DNA from: Sequoia sempervirens
Taxonomy: Eukaryota; Streptophyta; Pinopsida; Cupressales; Cupressaceae
Length of the DNA: 64,000 bases
Assembly: GCA_007258455.2 (NCBI GenBank)
Contig: VDFB02114830.1
Location: 1 to 64,000, forward strand
Direction: 5' to 3'
Shown in pieces: positions 46,870 through 58,440 of this stretch; positions within the stretch are counted from its first letter, which is position 1, and the number at the start of each line of letters is the position of its first letter. The translations under genes and the position numbers were made by a program. Below the pieces are notes generated by a model that searched no databases, was not told the origin of the DNA, and was given only the letters and a program-made list of their open reading frames with translations.

Positions 46870-47205
46870 GGCTACCAGACCCCCATCATGGGTTACCCTA
46901 GCTTGCCTCTACCGGCCACCGGACCCTCATGCAAAACTATGTGTCTCATCTCATCTCGAGCCTTAATAACACATACTTCATGAGAGAGGCATTCATTAAC
47001 TTTATTAGTGTGAAGTTCCCCATTAATTCTCTTAGATTATCACTTGATTAAACCCTAGGTGAGTTACCCTGACACCACTTTGGGCGTCAGACCCCCACAA
47101 AGGGCCACTCTCCTACTGACAACACGGGGATACAAAACCCCCAATCTAGGGGTAGACAACATGCACAAACTGATGACCAATTTCAACCTTAACACATAAG
47201 GTCAT
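46870..47205. repeat. Fragment of the long-LTR family inside copia integrase
   Basis: The words CCCCCATCATGGGTTACCCTA, GCCTCTACCGG and TGACACCACTTTGGGCGTC resemble 15450-15790 in the same orientation. It replaces about 100 codons of integrase, including the third catalytic motif: copia reads up to about 46865 and resumes at about 47205. Confidence 0.65.
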
Positions 47206-47653
47206 AAAATTGGATCCAAAAGCAAAGAAATGTGTCTTTGTTGGTTATGGTGAGAATTTAAAAGCTTATAAGCTTTGGAATCCTCTAACGTATAAAATAA
47301 TCTTTTCTATAGATGTGATTTTCAAGGAATTTAGAGTTTACTCAAGAGAAGAACAACCAAAGGAGAAAGATAGAACAAAGACAGTGCACTTCGAGACAAA
47401 GATTGAGAAGCAAGAAGATGCACATGTGGGAGAACAATTAGATAGATCTAAGTATGGAGAAGAAGAAGAGGGTTCAAACAGTTCAAAAGATGTGCAGGAT
47501 GAGCATACAAAAGAATACAAAGTAGAGCCCATTACTCTTACCTTGAGGAGGTCCACAAGGCAACGAAATCCAGTTGAAAGGTATAGGCCATCAAATTATT
47601 GTTGTGTATTTTCTTTGTTGAGTACTGCAAGAGCTACTTTAGTTCTATCATGA
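47205..47653 (+). pseudogene. copia post-integrase linker
   Basis: 147 codons. It opens LDPKAKKCVFVGYGENLKAYKLW, the conserved copia motif after integrase, then an acidic, Glu/Lys-rich linker, ending with TLRRSTRQRNPVERY just before the expected RT. RT and RNase H are missing. Confidence 0.87.
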
Positions 47654-47979
47654 AGTGAAAAAGGAAAAAGATTTAGGTTAATTATGTTTAATTTATTTAT
47701 CTAATCATTCACATATCTTACCATTTTTTCATTTTTAGATGCATCAAAGCTTAAATAGAGTAGGACACTAGAATCCCTTCGCTTGTACTACATTCCCTCT
47801 AGCTAACCTACAACTACTCTTGTCAAATGTGATATGCAGTCCTATATCATTAATTTTAAAAACCAATAATAAATTTAATGTTAATCATAGAATGTCAAAA
47901 ATAAAAGTTTTATTTTTTTCTCATTAAATGTCAACTTTATATTATTTTTTAGTAATCTAATACAAACTATTGCCACTAA
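47654..47979. other. No gene seen
   Basis: AT-rich junction between two copia remnants of opposite orientation. Confidence 0.5.
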
Positions 47980-48730
47980 GGAATATTCAACCACAATCAT
48001 TTTGCTCTATATGAAGAGAACCACTACATGAGGGGTCATGTGAGACAAGAAAACTAAATCAATAAGCTCTAAATCATCACTAACAATGCTAGTATATTTG
48101 AATAGAAGATTATTTTCATCATCATAGGACTTGCCATTAGAGGAATCTTCAAAAAAAATCTTATTTCTACATCACTTATTTCAATTAGACATCTCCTTAT
48201 CCTTCTTTTTCTTACCATATTTTTCATTGGGTCTACCTCAAACATACAGTGCATCCTTGGAACCTTTGTCCAATAATTTCTACCTCATTTGTTCACTGGG
48301 AAAATTAGCAAAAAGAATATCCATCTTAGGATCTGCAATACTACAACTAATTGAAATTAGTAGATTCTCCCAAGATTCAAGTAAATAGAAAACCAACAAA
48401 ATACATTTATCCCCTTCATCAAGCTTAACATCTATATTTCTTAACTGACTCAAATAAAATTAAAACATTTAAATTCTCAACTACAATCTCCTCTTTTCAT
48501 TTTTAAGGAATATATTTTGGTTATAAAGACAACTTATTAACAAGACTCTTAGTTTTGTAGATTTCATCTATGTTTTTCCATATAATCTATGGATGAGTCT
48601 CCTCAAAGACATTTATAAAGATAGTTGTATTACTCAAGAATTTTTGTCAAGCTTCTTCAAATCTTCATCTCATAACCCAACAAAACTTTCCTTCCCATTA
48701 ATAGCCCTCCACCAAATCTCTTTCCTTCAA
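47980..48730 (-). pseudogene. copia gag and protease remnant
   Basis: In minus sense this reads, with stops and shifts, LVNKLSL, then DVKLDEGDKCILLVFYLLES, SIADPKMDILFANFPSEQM, GRPNEKYGKKKKDKEMSN and finally LIDLVFLSHMTPH, the protease entry. It is very close to 57430-58100 on the plus strand, so both belong to one copia family. No other pol domain remains. Confidence 0.75.
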
Positions 48731-48879
48731 GATAACATCTATTTTTAGTTTCTACTTCTTGTACCTAGAGCTATTAAACTTCTCAATATTTGAACCCAGT
48801 GTGCTTGAGATGTCTTTTCTAACTACACTTGAATTTGTAAAACCACTAAACAAATACTCTCATTACAACCACAAAAAAA

Positions 48880-49310
48880 AAGACATGTTATAAGAAAAAT
48901 GTATCCTAAATGATCCAATGAGAATGTCAACGCAATAAAGACATAGATGGTTGGGGAATAGTAGCCTGATGCTCCACCAAACGTTTGAACCCATATTCTT
49001 GTTTGTGGGTCCCATATTCGAGTAAGTAGAATTCAAAAGGAATGCGGAGAGTATGAGATAAGACATGTGGACATAGGGATCGAAATCCTAACTACCCAAT
49101 CGTGATCATTCGCAATATTTTATGTGGCGGTGAAGAATATTAGCTGTCATATACGGCGGACTTCCCTCCGCTCTAAGTGCCGTTGACTCCCAAGTACCAA
49201 CAAGAATTGGTAATTGTTTGCGTTGGCATAATTAGGTACTATGTCGACATTTGTTTGACTTGAATTCCAAATCAATGTTGAAAACGTCGAATTTGTGCTT
49301 AAATAAAAAG
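48880..49310 (-). repeat. Repeat copy, inverted relative to 55890-56310
   Basis: In minus sense this shares long words with 55890-56310: AATTCAAGTCAAACAAATGT, GAGTCAACGGCACT, TATTCTTCACCG or CATTCTTCACCG, ACATGTCTTAT, AATTCTACYTACTCGAAT and TATTCCCCAACCATCTA. It has no coding content. The family is unknown. Confidence 0.75.
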
Positions 49311-50308
49311 TAACACATAAAATGTATTTAAAAAGTAAAGTGGACCATTCAATTCAGGCTTTGAATTCAAGATTGGCATTATTTAGATGTATGTGAGAGC
49401 CCAAGAGAAAGGTACAAGAATATAAATTGTAAATATGAACATCTAATAAGTGTATGCAAGGAACTAGCTGAGAGGAAAATAATAGGATGAAAGCGAAATC
49501 TAAACTGTTACTAGCGTACATTAGTATATGGATCATGTAGAATTAGTGCCGCTAATAGCAGATATACATTGCATGGATAAGCATGAAAGGAAATATAACT
49601 TCTCAGTGGCATAAAGCCGCCCCCAGCAATGGCCTCCAACTTCATATGCGGAAAACTCCCTAGGAGGTGCATGTAAAGATATATCTCTAATATGTCTCTT
49701 ACAACATGATAATTTATGTGAGAAAACAATATGATGAGTAAGGTATGATGCTTTAATGTGGTAGCATAAATTTAGGAATATGATCAGTATGTGAGAAGAA
49801 GATGATATAGGGAAGGCATAATGCCCCCAAATTTAAAAGGATAAACAATAAAAACACCATAGATAATGGGGGAATCAATATGTCCTCAATAGATCTAAAA
49901 AGATGATTCTAGAAGAATGATAAGATAGTGTAAGCACAATATGTCATGGGGGAGGCCTAGTGCCCTCTAGTGTAATGATATGACAATGAAAGCATAAAGT
50001 AACAACATAAGATGTAAGTAATGAGAATAGGAGCATATGATGATTGTAAGAATCAACTAATGGATGATAAGGCTCATAAATAACAAGATAACATAAGCAT
50101 CACAAGCATGTAGCCAATCATGAATAAATCAAACAATATTAATATTTATTGCTACCATGAATAGACCAAATACCCTCTTAGTGAGAAAGGAGGATGAAAT
50201 TTATTATGAAGAATAATTTTCCCAGTACTATGAGGATAAAAATAATCAATATGGTTCATTTAGATGTGAATCCATGAGAGAATAATATTAATATGATGCA
50301 ACTGATTT
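49311..50308. other. No gene seen
   Basis: AT-rich, rich in ATGAT and GATAA words, no conserved frame. It ends at an assembly gap. Confidence 0.5.
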
Positions 50309-50408
50309 NNNNNNNNNNNNNNNNNNNNNNNNNNNNNNNNNNNNNNNNNNNNNNNNNNNNNNNNNNNNNNNNNNNNNNNNNNNNNNNNNNNNNNNNNNNN
50401 NNNNNNNN
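50309..50408. other. Assembly gap (100 N)
   Basis: Exactly 100 N. An LTR fragment of the large copia family emerges on its right side, so the unassembled DNA is probably another copy of that LTR or element. Confidence 1.
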
Positions 50409-50494
50409 TAAGGTATTAAAATGAAATTTTTTCTATTCACTCCTGCTTAGATTAGTGTAGGAATTTGCTTCCGTGATCACGACTTCCTTTCAAT
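50409..50494 (+). repeat. 3' end of a copia LTR, family of 31179-45431
   Basis: The last 86 bases of the LTR in plus sense, with CTATTCACTCCTGCTTAGAT and CGTGATCACGACTTCCTTTCA. Ends in CA at 50494 and directly abuts a gag fragment. Confidence 0.88.
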
Positions 50495-50735
50495 ATGTGG
50501 TGTCTTTAATGGAGACATTCAAAAGGATAGAATCCATAAGAAACAATTGAATGGTTCCTCATACCTTCTTGTCTAACTTTTTCCAATCTTCATCACTCAT
50601 TGTAGCTGGTTTACTTTCTTATGAAACCAATAACCATTTATATCTCTCTTCTAGGATATCCCCCATCTTTAATTTCCACATCTCATAGCCCATTCCATTA
50701 AACTTCTCAATATCCTAACGAGAAGAAGAATCCAT
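50495..50735 (-). pseudogene. copia gag N-terminal fragment
   Basis: In minus sense it starts ATG at 50735 (MDSSSR, stop, DIEKFNGMGYEMWKLKMGDI) and continues with MSDEDWKKLDKKV, TIQLFLMDSILLNVSIKDTT. Then LTR sequence interrupts it. It is the conserved N-terminal region of copia gag, carrying three stops. The break falls at the same codon where gag resumes at 45432 on the plus strand. A primer binding site and an LTR lie upstream in the right order. Confidence 0.82.
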
Positions 50736-50846
50736 GGTATATAATCTTCTTCACAAATTTTCAATAAACTACAAAAATAAAAACTCCCATTGTAGCCAAA
50801 AAACCTCCAACACTTAAGAGAAAGGTGTTCCTTTCTAAACAAAAAT

Positions 50847-50864
50847 GTTAGCTCTAATACCAAA
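50847..50864 (-). other. Degenerate primer binding site
   Basis: In minus sense TTTGGTATTAGAGCTAAC, a copia-type initiator tRNA-Met site with one change, placed between an LTR end and the gag fragment. Confidence 0.8.
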
Positions 50865-51520
50865 TGTTTTAAATAAGGCGGAACTAAGCTACAATATTAA
50901 CGTATGTATGTGTATTCAAATATGAAAATAGGATTACAAGATATGATTTTATGTATGTGATTTCACATTCATCACAATAGAAAAATCAACAAATAAATGA
51001 CACTAGATTTACGTGGAGAAACCATTTCAGGAAAGAACTCCACACAAGAAAGAGGAAAGTATATTATTTATCTTCAAAAGAGAGATACATGTACCATAAT
51101 AAACTTTCTTGCCATTATCCTCCAACTCAGATGCTTCCATATGCCTACAAAGAACACAAGATGCAACTACCATCTCAAGGCTCTAATTTATAGAACTTGT
51201 GGGAGGAAAAACTGTAGTGGTAAAGTGAAATAAGAGGTGTTGAAACCACTTGCAAAGACCCACACCCCATCCAAGTGGAAAATGAAGAGTCATGATATCA
51301 AATTAATTAAATATTTAAAATGCCTCAATATGGGTGGCTAACCCATAGCCCCTTCAACTTCTAGCATTCAGGATGCTCCGATGACTATTCAACTTCTAGG
51401 TAGCACACCAATGGACACTTATTTCCCTTTAAACTTGGTTCCCCACTCAAGAATCTTCATATTTCAAATGTGCATGCCAAGGAGAGAGTATTTTTTCCTC
51501 TACTGATGTGTAACCTCCAC
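50865..51520 (-). repeat. 5' LTR of a second copia element, outer limit uncertain
   Basis: Its 3' end in minus sense is ...TTTAAAACA next to the primer binding site. The plus word TACGTGGAGAAACCATTTC corresponds to CGTGGGGAAAACCCTTTC in the other copia LTR. The outer end was set at CCACCAACA (about 51520) by guess; it may extend to about 51840. Confidence 0.55.
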
Positions 51521-51859
51521 CAACATTAATTTCCCTTTTGAAAATACAATTAGAATAGCAAAAATTAAATACATTTCTCACATGTCCCCTAGGACACTTT
51601 CGAAGAAACATGGAGATAAATAAATGCCATAGGTTTGCAAGGTAAATGTCACCTAACCTAACATACCCTTCATGATGAAAAAAAATAAAGAAGTTTGTAA
51701 CCAAATCATGTCATTTGAGAACTAGTGTAGTGTACTAACTCTGTCACACACAATCTTCCATACAAACCTAGATATCTTCTAGCCTTATAGGACAACTGTG
51801 ACTAAAATTCAACCTACCAAACTCAATAAATTGACAAATGCAATAAAAAATGTAATCCC

Positions 51860-53680
51860 TTATTTTATAAGATTCTAATGGTAGACATGCCTATATCTCA
51901 CAATTGAACAATTTGGGGGATGAAGTTATTTCATGTTGGATTTATTGTACCCTAAGGAAAAAAATATAAAAGATAGAGATTAACATGATGTTCTTCACCT
52001 AGAAAGATCTAGAACCCTATTGACAACCTAACCGTTCACTATTAAATACTTCTAGAAATGTGTAATCTCGTTTATTTCCAATGGTTTATAAGCTATAACA
52101 TGAATTGATATGCAAGATATTTATCTATCTATTATATATTATATAATATTTTATATATTTGTAATGATGAAATTCATATATTCATGTCAAACTCCTCTTA
52201 GTTTTATGTTCATTTTGTTGGAATGGTTTAATATAATGACTTGTTCATAAGGTACATTTTTTACTAAGTATAGTTCATTTATTAGTTTTTATTTATATTT
52301 ATTTACTCTTATTTACACATAATTTCATATTTATTCAACCTTATTTAAGTCTCAATTATATCTATTTTTACACATTCACCTTATTATTAGTCTAGATTTT
52401 CATGCACTTATTTCTGATTTTCAAATAGGTCAATTCTAAAACACTTGAGTTTGATACTAAGGGGTTTGGGATTCACCTTTTAAGTATATATTGAAATAAT
52501 AGTTTTGTTATTAGATTTAAAATTCAATAGTTAACTACATATTCTAAATTAAACTCTATATTTTAAATTAAATTCTATTTTCTATATAATTTGAATTATA
52601 TTATATTTATTTATATTAAATTTTTATTTATGACGGAAATTTATATTTTAATATTTTAATTATACTCTATATTTTAAATTAAATATATTAAACAATTTAA
52701 CTTTAATTAATATATTATTTTTAAACTATATATAAAATATACATTTTCACTATATATTGAAAGAATAGTTTTTTTATTAAATTTAAAATTCAACATTTAC
52801 CTTTACATTTTAAATTATCTATTATATTCTTTACAATTTATAATTTACATAAAAAAAATTATATATTACTTAAATTTATTTCATATTATAAATAATTAAA
52901 AAAAATTGAAGCCTCCTACAACATTAAAAAAATAACTACACTCCTATTAAAAAAAATTAAATCAATCTTATAAATTTTAAAAAATCATTTAATAAAGTCT
53001 CATATTCCTACAACAAATTGGTTTAAATAAACTGGTTGTGATGCTTCAGTCAATGAAGAGTTAACTCAAATTAAAACAATCTTCTCACACTTTAAAAAAA
53101 AAAAAAAACATTTAATAAAGTCTCACATTCCTGCAACTTAAAATACGGTAACAAAATGATTTAAATGAACTGATTACTATACTTCAGTCAACTCGCCAAA
53201 GGTACGGTGCATGCATGGGTGCATGAAAGATCAAAATAATGTCTATGACAGCCGCCGCCAGGAAATTTTGATACGAGACATTTCTTCCATCCCTATGTCG
53301 ACATATTTTTTGCACAGAATTCAATTAGATGTCAGATGAGACCCGAATTTCTCGTACGAACTGATCCTGGGTTCAAACTCACTTTTTTGGCAGAGAAAAA
53401 TTGAAAGAAAAACCGTTTGATCTTTAAGCAGAGGTGGTCTAAACCATTAAAATAAAAGTCATTGGACACATGCATTGTAACCAGAAAGTACTCTGATCCA
53501 ACAGATGATCACATATGGCCTGTTTTAACACACCAATTTGGTTAAATATTACTGTTTATGCTATCATTGTTACATAACAGTGTGAAAATAAGTAAATTAA
53601 GCCCATTTGGCCAACAGAGACATGGCACCGATTCCTAACAAAAGAGACCACAGCTGAAGCCCCATCTTGCTCTGCATTCG
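51860..53680. repeat. Segmental duplication copy A (includes ZIP 3' end)
   Basis: Direct counterpart of 61555-63811. Shared stretches: the ACAATTGAACAATTTGGG region (51905), AGAAATGTGTAATCTC (52050), TAGTCTAGATTTYCATGCACTTATT (52390), GATGTCAGATGAGACCCGAA (53330), GCAGAGGTG (53428) and the last 20 codons of the ZIP gene. The middle (52560-53250) is poorly conserved and very AT-rich. Confidence 0.8.
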
Positions 53681-54862
53681 CGAGCTGAGAAAATCTGCTG
53701 CAAGAAGATCCACTAATGACATATATATCAGAATTCCTCCAGAGACTGTGTCGAACATTCCCTCAACAATTAGAGCTGTTGGACTATTTTCATTATATGT
53801 CGATGAAACTCCGATTCCCACTGCAATTCCGAGCGGTGTAGTTATAGAAAAGAACAACGCCATTAGCGCTGTCGATCTATTCTTGAACCTCGCCTATCCA
53901 TCATCACCAAAATATCAAAAAAGTATCAGGCCATCATAAAAACGTCAGTCATATTCCTATATTGTTAGGAGAAGCAAATTAATCACCTGGACTATGCATC
54001 CTCCAAAACCCATTCCTTCGAAAAACTGATGAAATGTCAAAGCGGCCATTAGAGGGCGTACGGTGCATGGACTTTCAGATGCCCCTAACGATATCCCAAT
54101 TATCACGGAGTGAGCAACTATTCCAAGCTCTAACACCTGATCCACAGTCAGTCAAGTTTTGTATCTGAGGAGACAAGAACAGACAACATCATGTTTATTG
54201 AAGTCAAGTGTAGTTTTAATTAGGGTTTCTTTTTGTTTTACCTGAGAAATAACGCGGTGGCGAAGCAGTACTGAAGTAGATCCTTCGGCGGTGGAGTCGT
54301 ATGCATGGGTGCCTCCATGTGTATGAAGATGACTCTGATGTTCCGAATCCCCACTCTCCCCATTATACCCAACTGGTGCGCTAGACATATCTACTACGCC
54401 AATGGTGGATTGATGTTTCTTAAGGTGGGCGCGTTGATAATATCCAGTAGCCGTAGCATCGACCATAAGACAGCCAACAGCCCCCATCATACCTATAAAT
54501 CCAGCAAACGGGAAGCTTTTCCATGCAGCTCCCGTCAAGCAATCATTACCCAGAGACTCAAAGGCATCAGGAAGGATATGAACAAAACCAGTTGCCAAAA
54601 TAACTCCTGCCGCGAAAGCCTTGATGATAATAAAAATGTCCCTATCTGGCCTCAAAACACTAATACTTCTCCCCAATATAGGCAAGCATACACCTACTGT
54701 GCCGCCTATCAATATAGAGGCAATTGCCCCAAGCTTGAGGTGGAGAGCTTCATTCTTGTTTCTGCAACTTTGTTCCTGAGAACAATCGCCTTCCTCTGCA
54801 GCCACCAAACTGAACGTTGAGAACAGTGCCAAAGACAAGCAAACCATGCAAAATGTCGTCAT
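53597..54862 (-). CDS. ZIP-family zinc/iron transporter (three exons)
   Basis: Exons 54862..54242, 54136..53987 and 53893..53597 give 355 aa, normal for plant ZIPs. Both introns have GT-AG ends (GTAAAA/CAG, GTGATT/TAG) and phase 0. ZIP proteins move Zn, Fe or other divalent metals into the cytosol through eight membrane helices. A signal peptide covers about residues 1-22, then a Cys-containing segment. Helices 1-3 include [18 protein letters not shown] (about 85-102). A His-rich cytosolic loop ([12 protein letters not shown]) lies at 175-186. Helix 4 carries [16 protein letters not shown] with H216-S217, and helix 5 carries [12 protein letters not shown] with H243 and E247, the metal-site residues. 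The C-terminus is LLAKWA. Helix 8 is three residues shorter than in the duplicate piece at 63740-63811. Metal choice and plasma-membrane location are inferred from the family. Confidence 0.92.
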
Positions 54863-55889
54863 GGTGAATCGTGGGTACCAACTCCCAGAGACCTGGTCTA
54901 AATTTATGCACAGCCTGATAAAAAAGAATGGAGCAAGTCAATGCAAGATATAAAACTTATAACTTTCCTGGGATAATGTCGTCATCTCCCGCGGACGCCG
55001 GCTTTTTATTAATATTAATTTTTCAACTATCTGTGCTTTTGTGATGACGGTTTCATGCCAAGGTGGGCGACAGATACATATACAACAGTAATTTTATCTT
55101 TAAAAGATTGAGTGGGAACATGTTAGCAAAGTACGAACAAAAACTGGGGTCACTAAAGACAGCTGTATCTTCCATATTATTGCAATTCTGCGAAAAGCTG
55201 CTAAAATATCAGTCATAAAGCAATTTTCCAATTATAAGCTGCTAAAATATCAGCCAGGTGAACTGCATTTTCAACGAGTACTTATAAGTCTATCTAAACT
55301 ACTATTTCTGGTGCATCAGAAGATATGGAAGGGTTATGAATAAATGTTAAATAGTTTGTGTTAATTACGGTTGATTAGTCATTTTTCAAAGTGCATTTTT
55401 TTATTTTAAATTTTACTTAATCACAATATCCTTCTTTAACATTGTAACAATTAGCCTAACAATTTCAACAAAATAACCAAAATAATATATCTTACTACCA
55501 TCCCATGTCTCCAATGTATTCCTAATTTTGGAAGAAAGAAACCATTAGAAGTTTCAAAAACAAGAAGTGCACAAACCATGATAAAACATGACATCTAAAT
55601 ACCCCTTGCAAAAACTAAATGTCCCAATCCTTGGAATTACCTTTGGCATGTGAAAATTCATCTATCTTGCCATACCAAAAGATACATTTTCCCTCATTTC
55701 CAAGAATATAACTTGGAGAAGCCAATAGACCTATATGGAATAGCAAAATTCACTTTTCCATCCTTTTATTATATTTTATATCCTTTTATTATATTTTATA
55801 GTAAAAGTAATTAAATACAACCATACACCCATCAAATTTAGGCCCCATGATTGCTTGTACAACTTAAAAGCATCCTTCATTATACTTTT
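54863..55889. other. 5' flank of the ZIP gene; no further gene
   Basis: The first 150 bases hold the probable promoter in minus sense; AAGTTTTATATC at about 54945-54956 is a weak TATA candidate. The rest is AT-rich with no frame conserved. A 19-20-bp word ATATCCTTTTATTATATTTT is repeated in tandem at about 55757-55800. Confidence 0.4.
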
Positions 55890-56310
55890 AAGTACAAATT
55901 CGATGTTTTCCACACTCATTTAGAATTCAAGTCAAACAAATGTCGACATACTAATTATTCCAACACTATATACAACTACCTATGCTTTTTGGTACTTAGG
56001 AGTCAACGGCACTAAGAGAGGAGGGGAGTCTGCCGCACACGTTAAGTTTTGTATACGCCGACTAACATTCTTCACCGACCATGTAAATTTTGATCGCTAT
56101 GTCGACATGTCTTATTAATGAATATTTGAGGAATTCTACCTACTCGAATGTATATAATCCCAATCAAACAAATTATTGTTTGTACAACAAATCTAAGCCC
56201 TAGTAATGGTGGACCCAAGAACAAGAATGTGGCTTCAAAGGTTTGGTGAAGGTTTGGTGAAGGAGAAGTAGGGTATTATTCCCCAACCATCTAGGGAATC
56301 TTTTGAGGAG
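55890..56310 (+). repeat. Repeat copy, inverted relative to 48880-49310
   Basis: Shares the words listed for 48880-49310 in the opposite orientation. The two copies bracket about 6.6 kb containing the ZIP gene. A GAAGGTTTGGT duplication occurs near its right end. Confidence 0.75.
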
Positions 56311-56398
56311 GTAAATAAATTTTGGTATAACAAAACATCTTGTTATGAGTGTTTTATCTTATTAGAAATAGTATTTTCTTTTGAACAATCTAGGACAT

Positions 56399-56585
56399 AT
56401 CAATTTTTGTTTATGGATTTGATTGTGTTTGTATTTTTTATCATCAATGCTTCGGATCACACTCTATGATCCATCATTTCTCTTCCTTATGCTCTCTTTC
56501 ATCCCGATGATGGATCATGGAGTGTGATCTGAAACGTTGATGATAAAAAATGCAAACACAATCAAATCCAAAAACAAAAATTGAT
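56399..56585. repeat. Long foldback hairpin, arms of about 79 bp
   Basis: The left arm 56399-56477 (ATCAATTTTTG...CCATCAT) is matched in inverse by 56507-56585 (ATGATGGATC...AAAAATTGAT), with few mismatches and a 29-base loop. No ORF. It fits a foldback MITE or a hairpin-RNA source. No clear target duplication was seen. Confidence 0.85.
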
Positions 56586-56644
56586 TTATCATTATGGATT
56601 GTGGAAACTTGATATCTTTAATCTAGGATATGTTTAAGAGAAAT

Positions 56645-57117
56645 TGTTGGCGATTATGCCATAATTTATGGTGTGTGAGAGAAGTGTAGATGTGCAAGAC
56701 AAATTATTTCAAATTGTTTGGTCATGTGTTATGGAGCATTAATGGATGTTTAAGTTGTGGTTAGTATTATGAAAGATATTAATTGGTGGTTTCTAGTTTT
56801 CAACTTTTTTATATATTTGAAGTATGGGATAGAGGACTGTAAGTTGTAGTTACATTTATATTGTCAAATTATAGTTCAAGAAATAAGTGATTGTATTTGT
56901 GTACATATTTGATTGTGATTAATACAAGATTGAGTCTCTTTGGTGGTAGATAATTTATCAACAATGTTTTATTCACGAATATTTGGTGTTTACATGGTTT
57001 GCACTTTTATGTTTGATTATCATCACATTAATGTTATAGGCATAAGTGCATGTTTAATTGGATTAGATCTTTATTGTGTCAATATTATCATTGGGTCAGT
57101 TACCCTATTAATTAACA
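56645..57117 (+). repeat. 5' LTR of a third copia element
   Basis: TGTTGGCGATTATG ... TTAATTAACA gives TG...CA ends, 473 bp. It is followed directly by a primer binding site. No mate LTR was found in the window, so the 3' part of the element is missing. Confidence 0.75.
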
Positions 57118-57132
57118 TTTGGTATCAAAGCT
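57118..57132 (+). other. Primer binding site of the third copia element
   Basis: TTTGGTATCAAAGCT, one base from the common TGGTATCAGAGCT. Confidence 0.8.
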
Positions 57133-58440
57133 ATAACTTGATTTTAGTAGACATCTTTCTTCTAACATGTGTTATTTTTGTGGTTGTAGTGGGAGTATAT
57201 TTTAGTGGTTTTACAAATTCAAGTGTAGTTAGAAAAACATTGCAAGCACACCATATTCAAAGATTGAGAAATTCAATAGCTCTAGGTACAAGCAGTGGAA
57301 ACTAAAAATAAACGATCTCTTGGAGGAAAGGGATTAATGGCGGGCCTTGAATGACAAGGAAAAAGTTGTTGGGTTACTAGATGAAAATTTGAAGAAGCTT
57401 GAAAAGAAGGCTTAAGGATTAATACAACTATGCCTCTTCAAATTTTATCCTTATAAATACCTCTTAGGAGACTTCTACATATATCCTATGAAGAAGCATA
57501 TATGAAATTTAAAAAACTAAGTGTCTTGTTAATAAGTTGTATATAAAACAAAAAAATATTACTTGAAAATGGGGGAAGGAGATTGTAGTTGAGAATTTAG
57601 ATTCTTTTAATATTAATTTGATATAACTAGAAAATATAGATGTTAAGTTTGATGAAGGGGATAATTGTATTTTTTTGGTTTTCTATTTACTTGAATCTTG
57701 GTAGAATCTACTAATTTCTATTAGTGGTAGTATTGTAGAGCCTAAGATGGATGCTCTTGCTGCTACTTTTCCAAGTGAATAAATGATGTAAAAATCCATG
57801 GACAAGGGTTCCATAGATGAACTACATGTTTGGTGTAGACCAAAGGAAAAATATGATTAGAGAAAAAGGATAGCAAGAGGTCTAATTGAAAGAACGAATG
57901 TAGAAATAAGAAATATTTTGAAGATTACTCTAATAATAAGTCCTATGATGTTGAAAATAATCTTTTATTCATTGTTGATAAAAGAATCTACCACTAAAGA
58001 GATGCAAGCTTATGATTAATACAATATATTGTCTCTTTGGATTTCTTGTCTCACACAACTCCTCACATAATTATTCTCTTCGTATAGAGCATATGATTCT
58101 ATTGAAGCGTTCCTTGGTGGCAATATATTGTGTTAGATTACTAGAAAAGAATATAAAACTATTGTTTAGTGATAAAATTAAAATATCTCATAGATGTGTT
58201 GCACATTTTAGGATTAACATTATATTTACTTTTGGTTTCTAAAATTAATGATGTTGGAGTGCATGCCACATTTGACATGAGTGGTTATATGTTAGCTAGA
58301 GGAAATATAGTACTAGCTAATGAATTCTAGTATGCTACTCTATTTAAGCTTGATGCATCTACTCATTGTAACCCAACCTGAGTAACTAAGAACTAATTTT
58401 TCATGTATGTTGTGGCACCACTTGTTGGACCCCATTGATG
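57133..58440 (+). pseudogene. copia gag, protease and pre-integrase remnant
   Basis: 57133-57420 is leader or decayed gag start. From about 57430 the plus strand reads, with stops and shifts, NVKFDEGDN-like and VFYLLES words, GSIVEPKMDALAATFPSE and GRPKEKYD-like words, then protease entry near 58010. It closes with CMLWHH at about 58405, the GAG-pre-integrase, where it is cut off. It is a close relative of 47980-48730. Nothing of integrase, RT or RNase H follows. Confidence 0.75.

Noticed and set aside
54305..54820. 171-codon plus-strand ORF opposite the ZIP gene
   Set aside because: It lies antisense to ZIP exon 1, which has clear family motifs.
56940..57305. 121-codon membrane-like ORF
   Set aside because: It crosses the LTR end and the primer binding site of a copia element, so it is a shadow.
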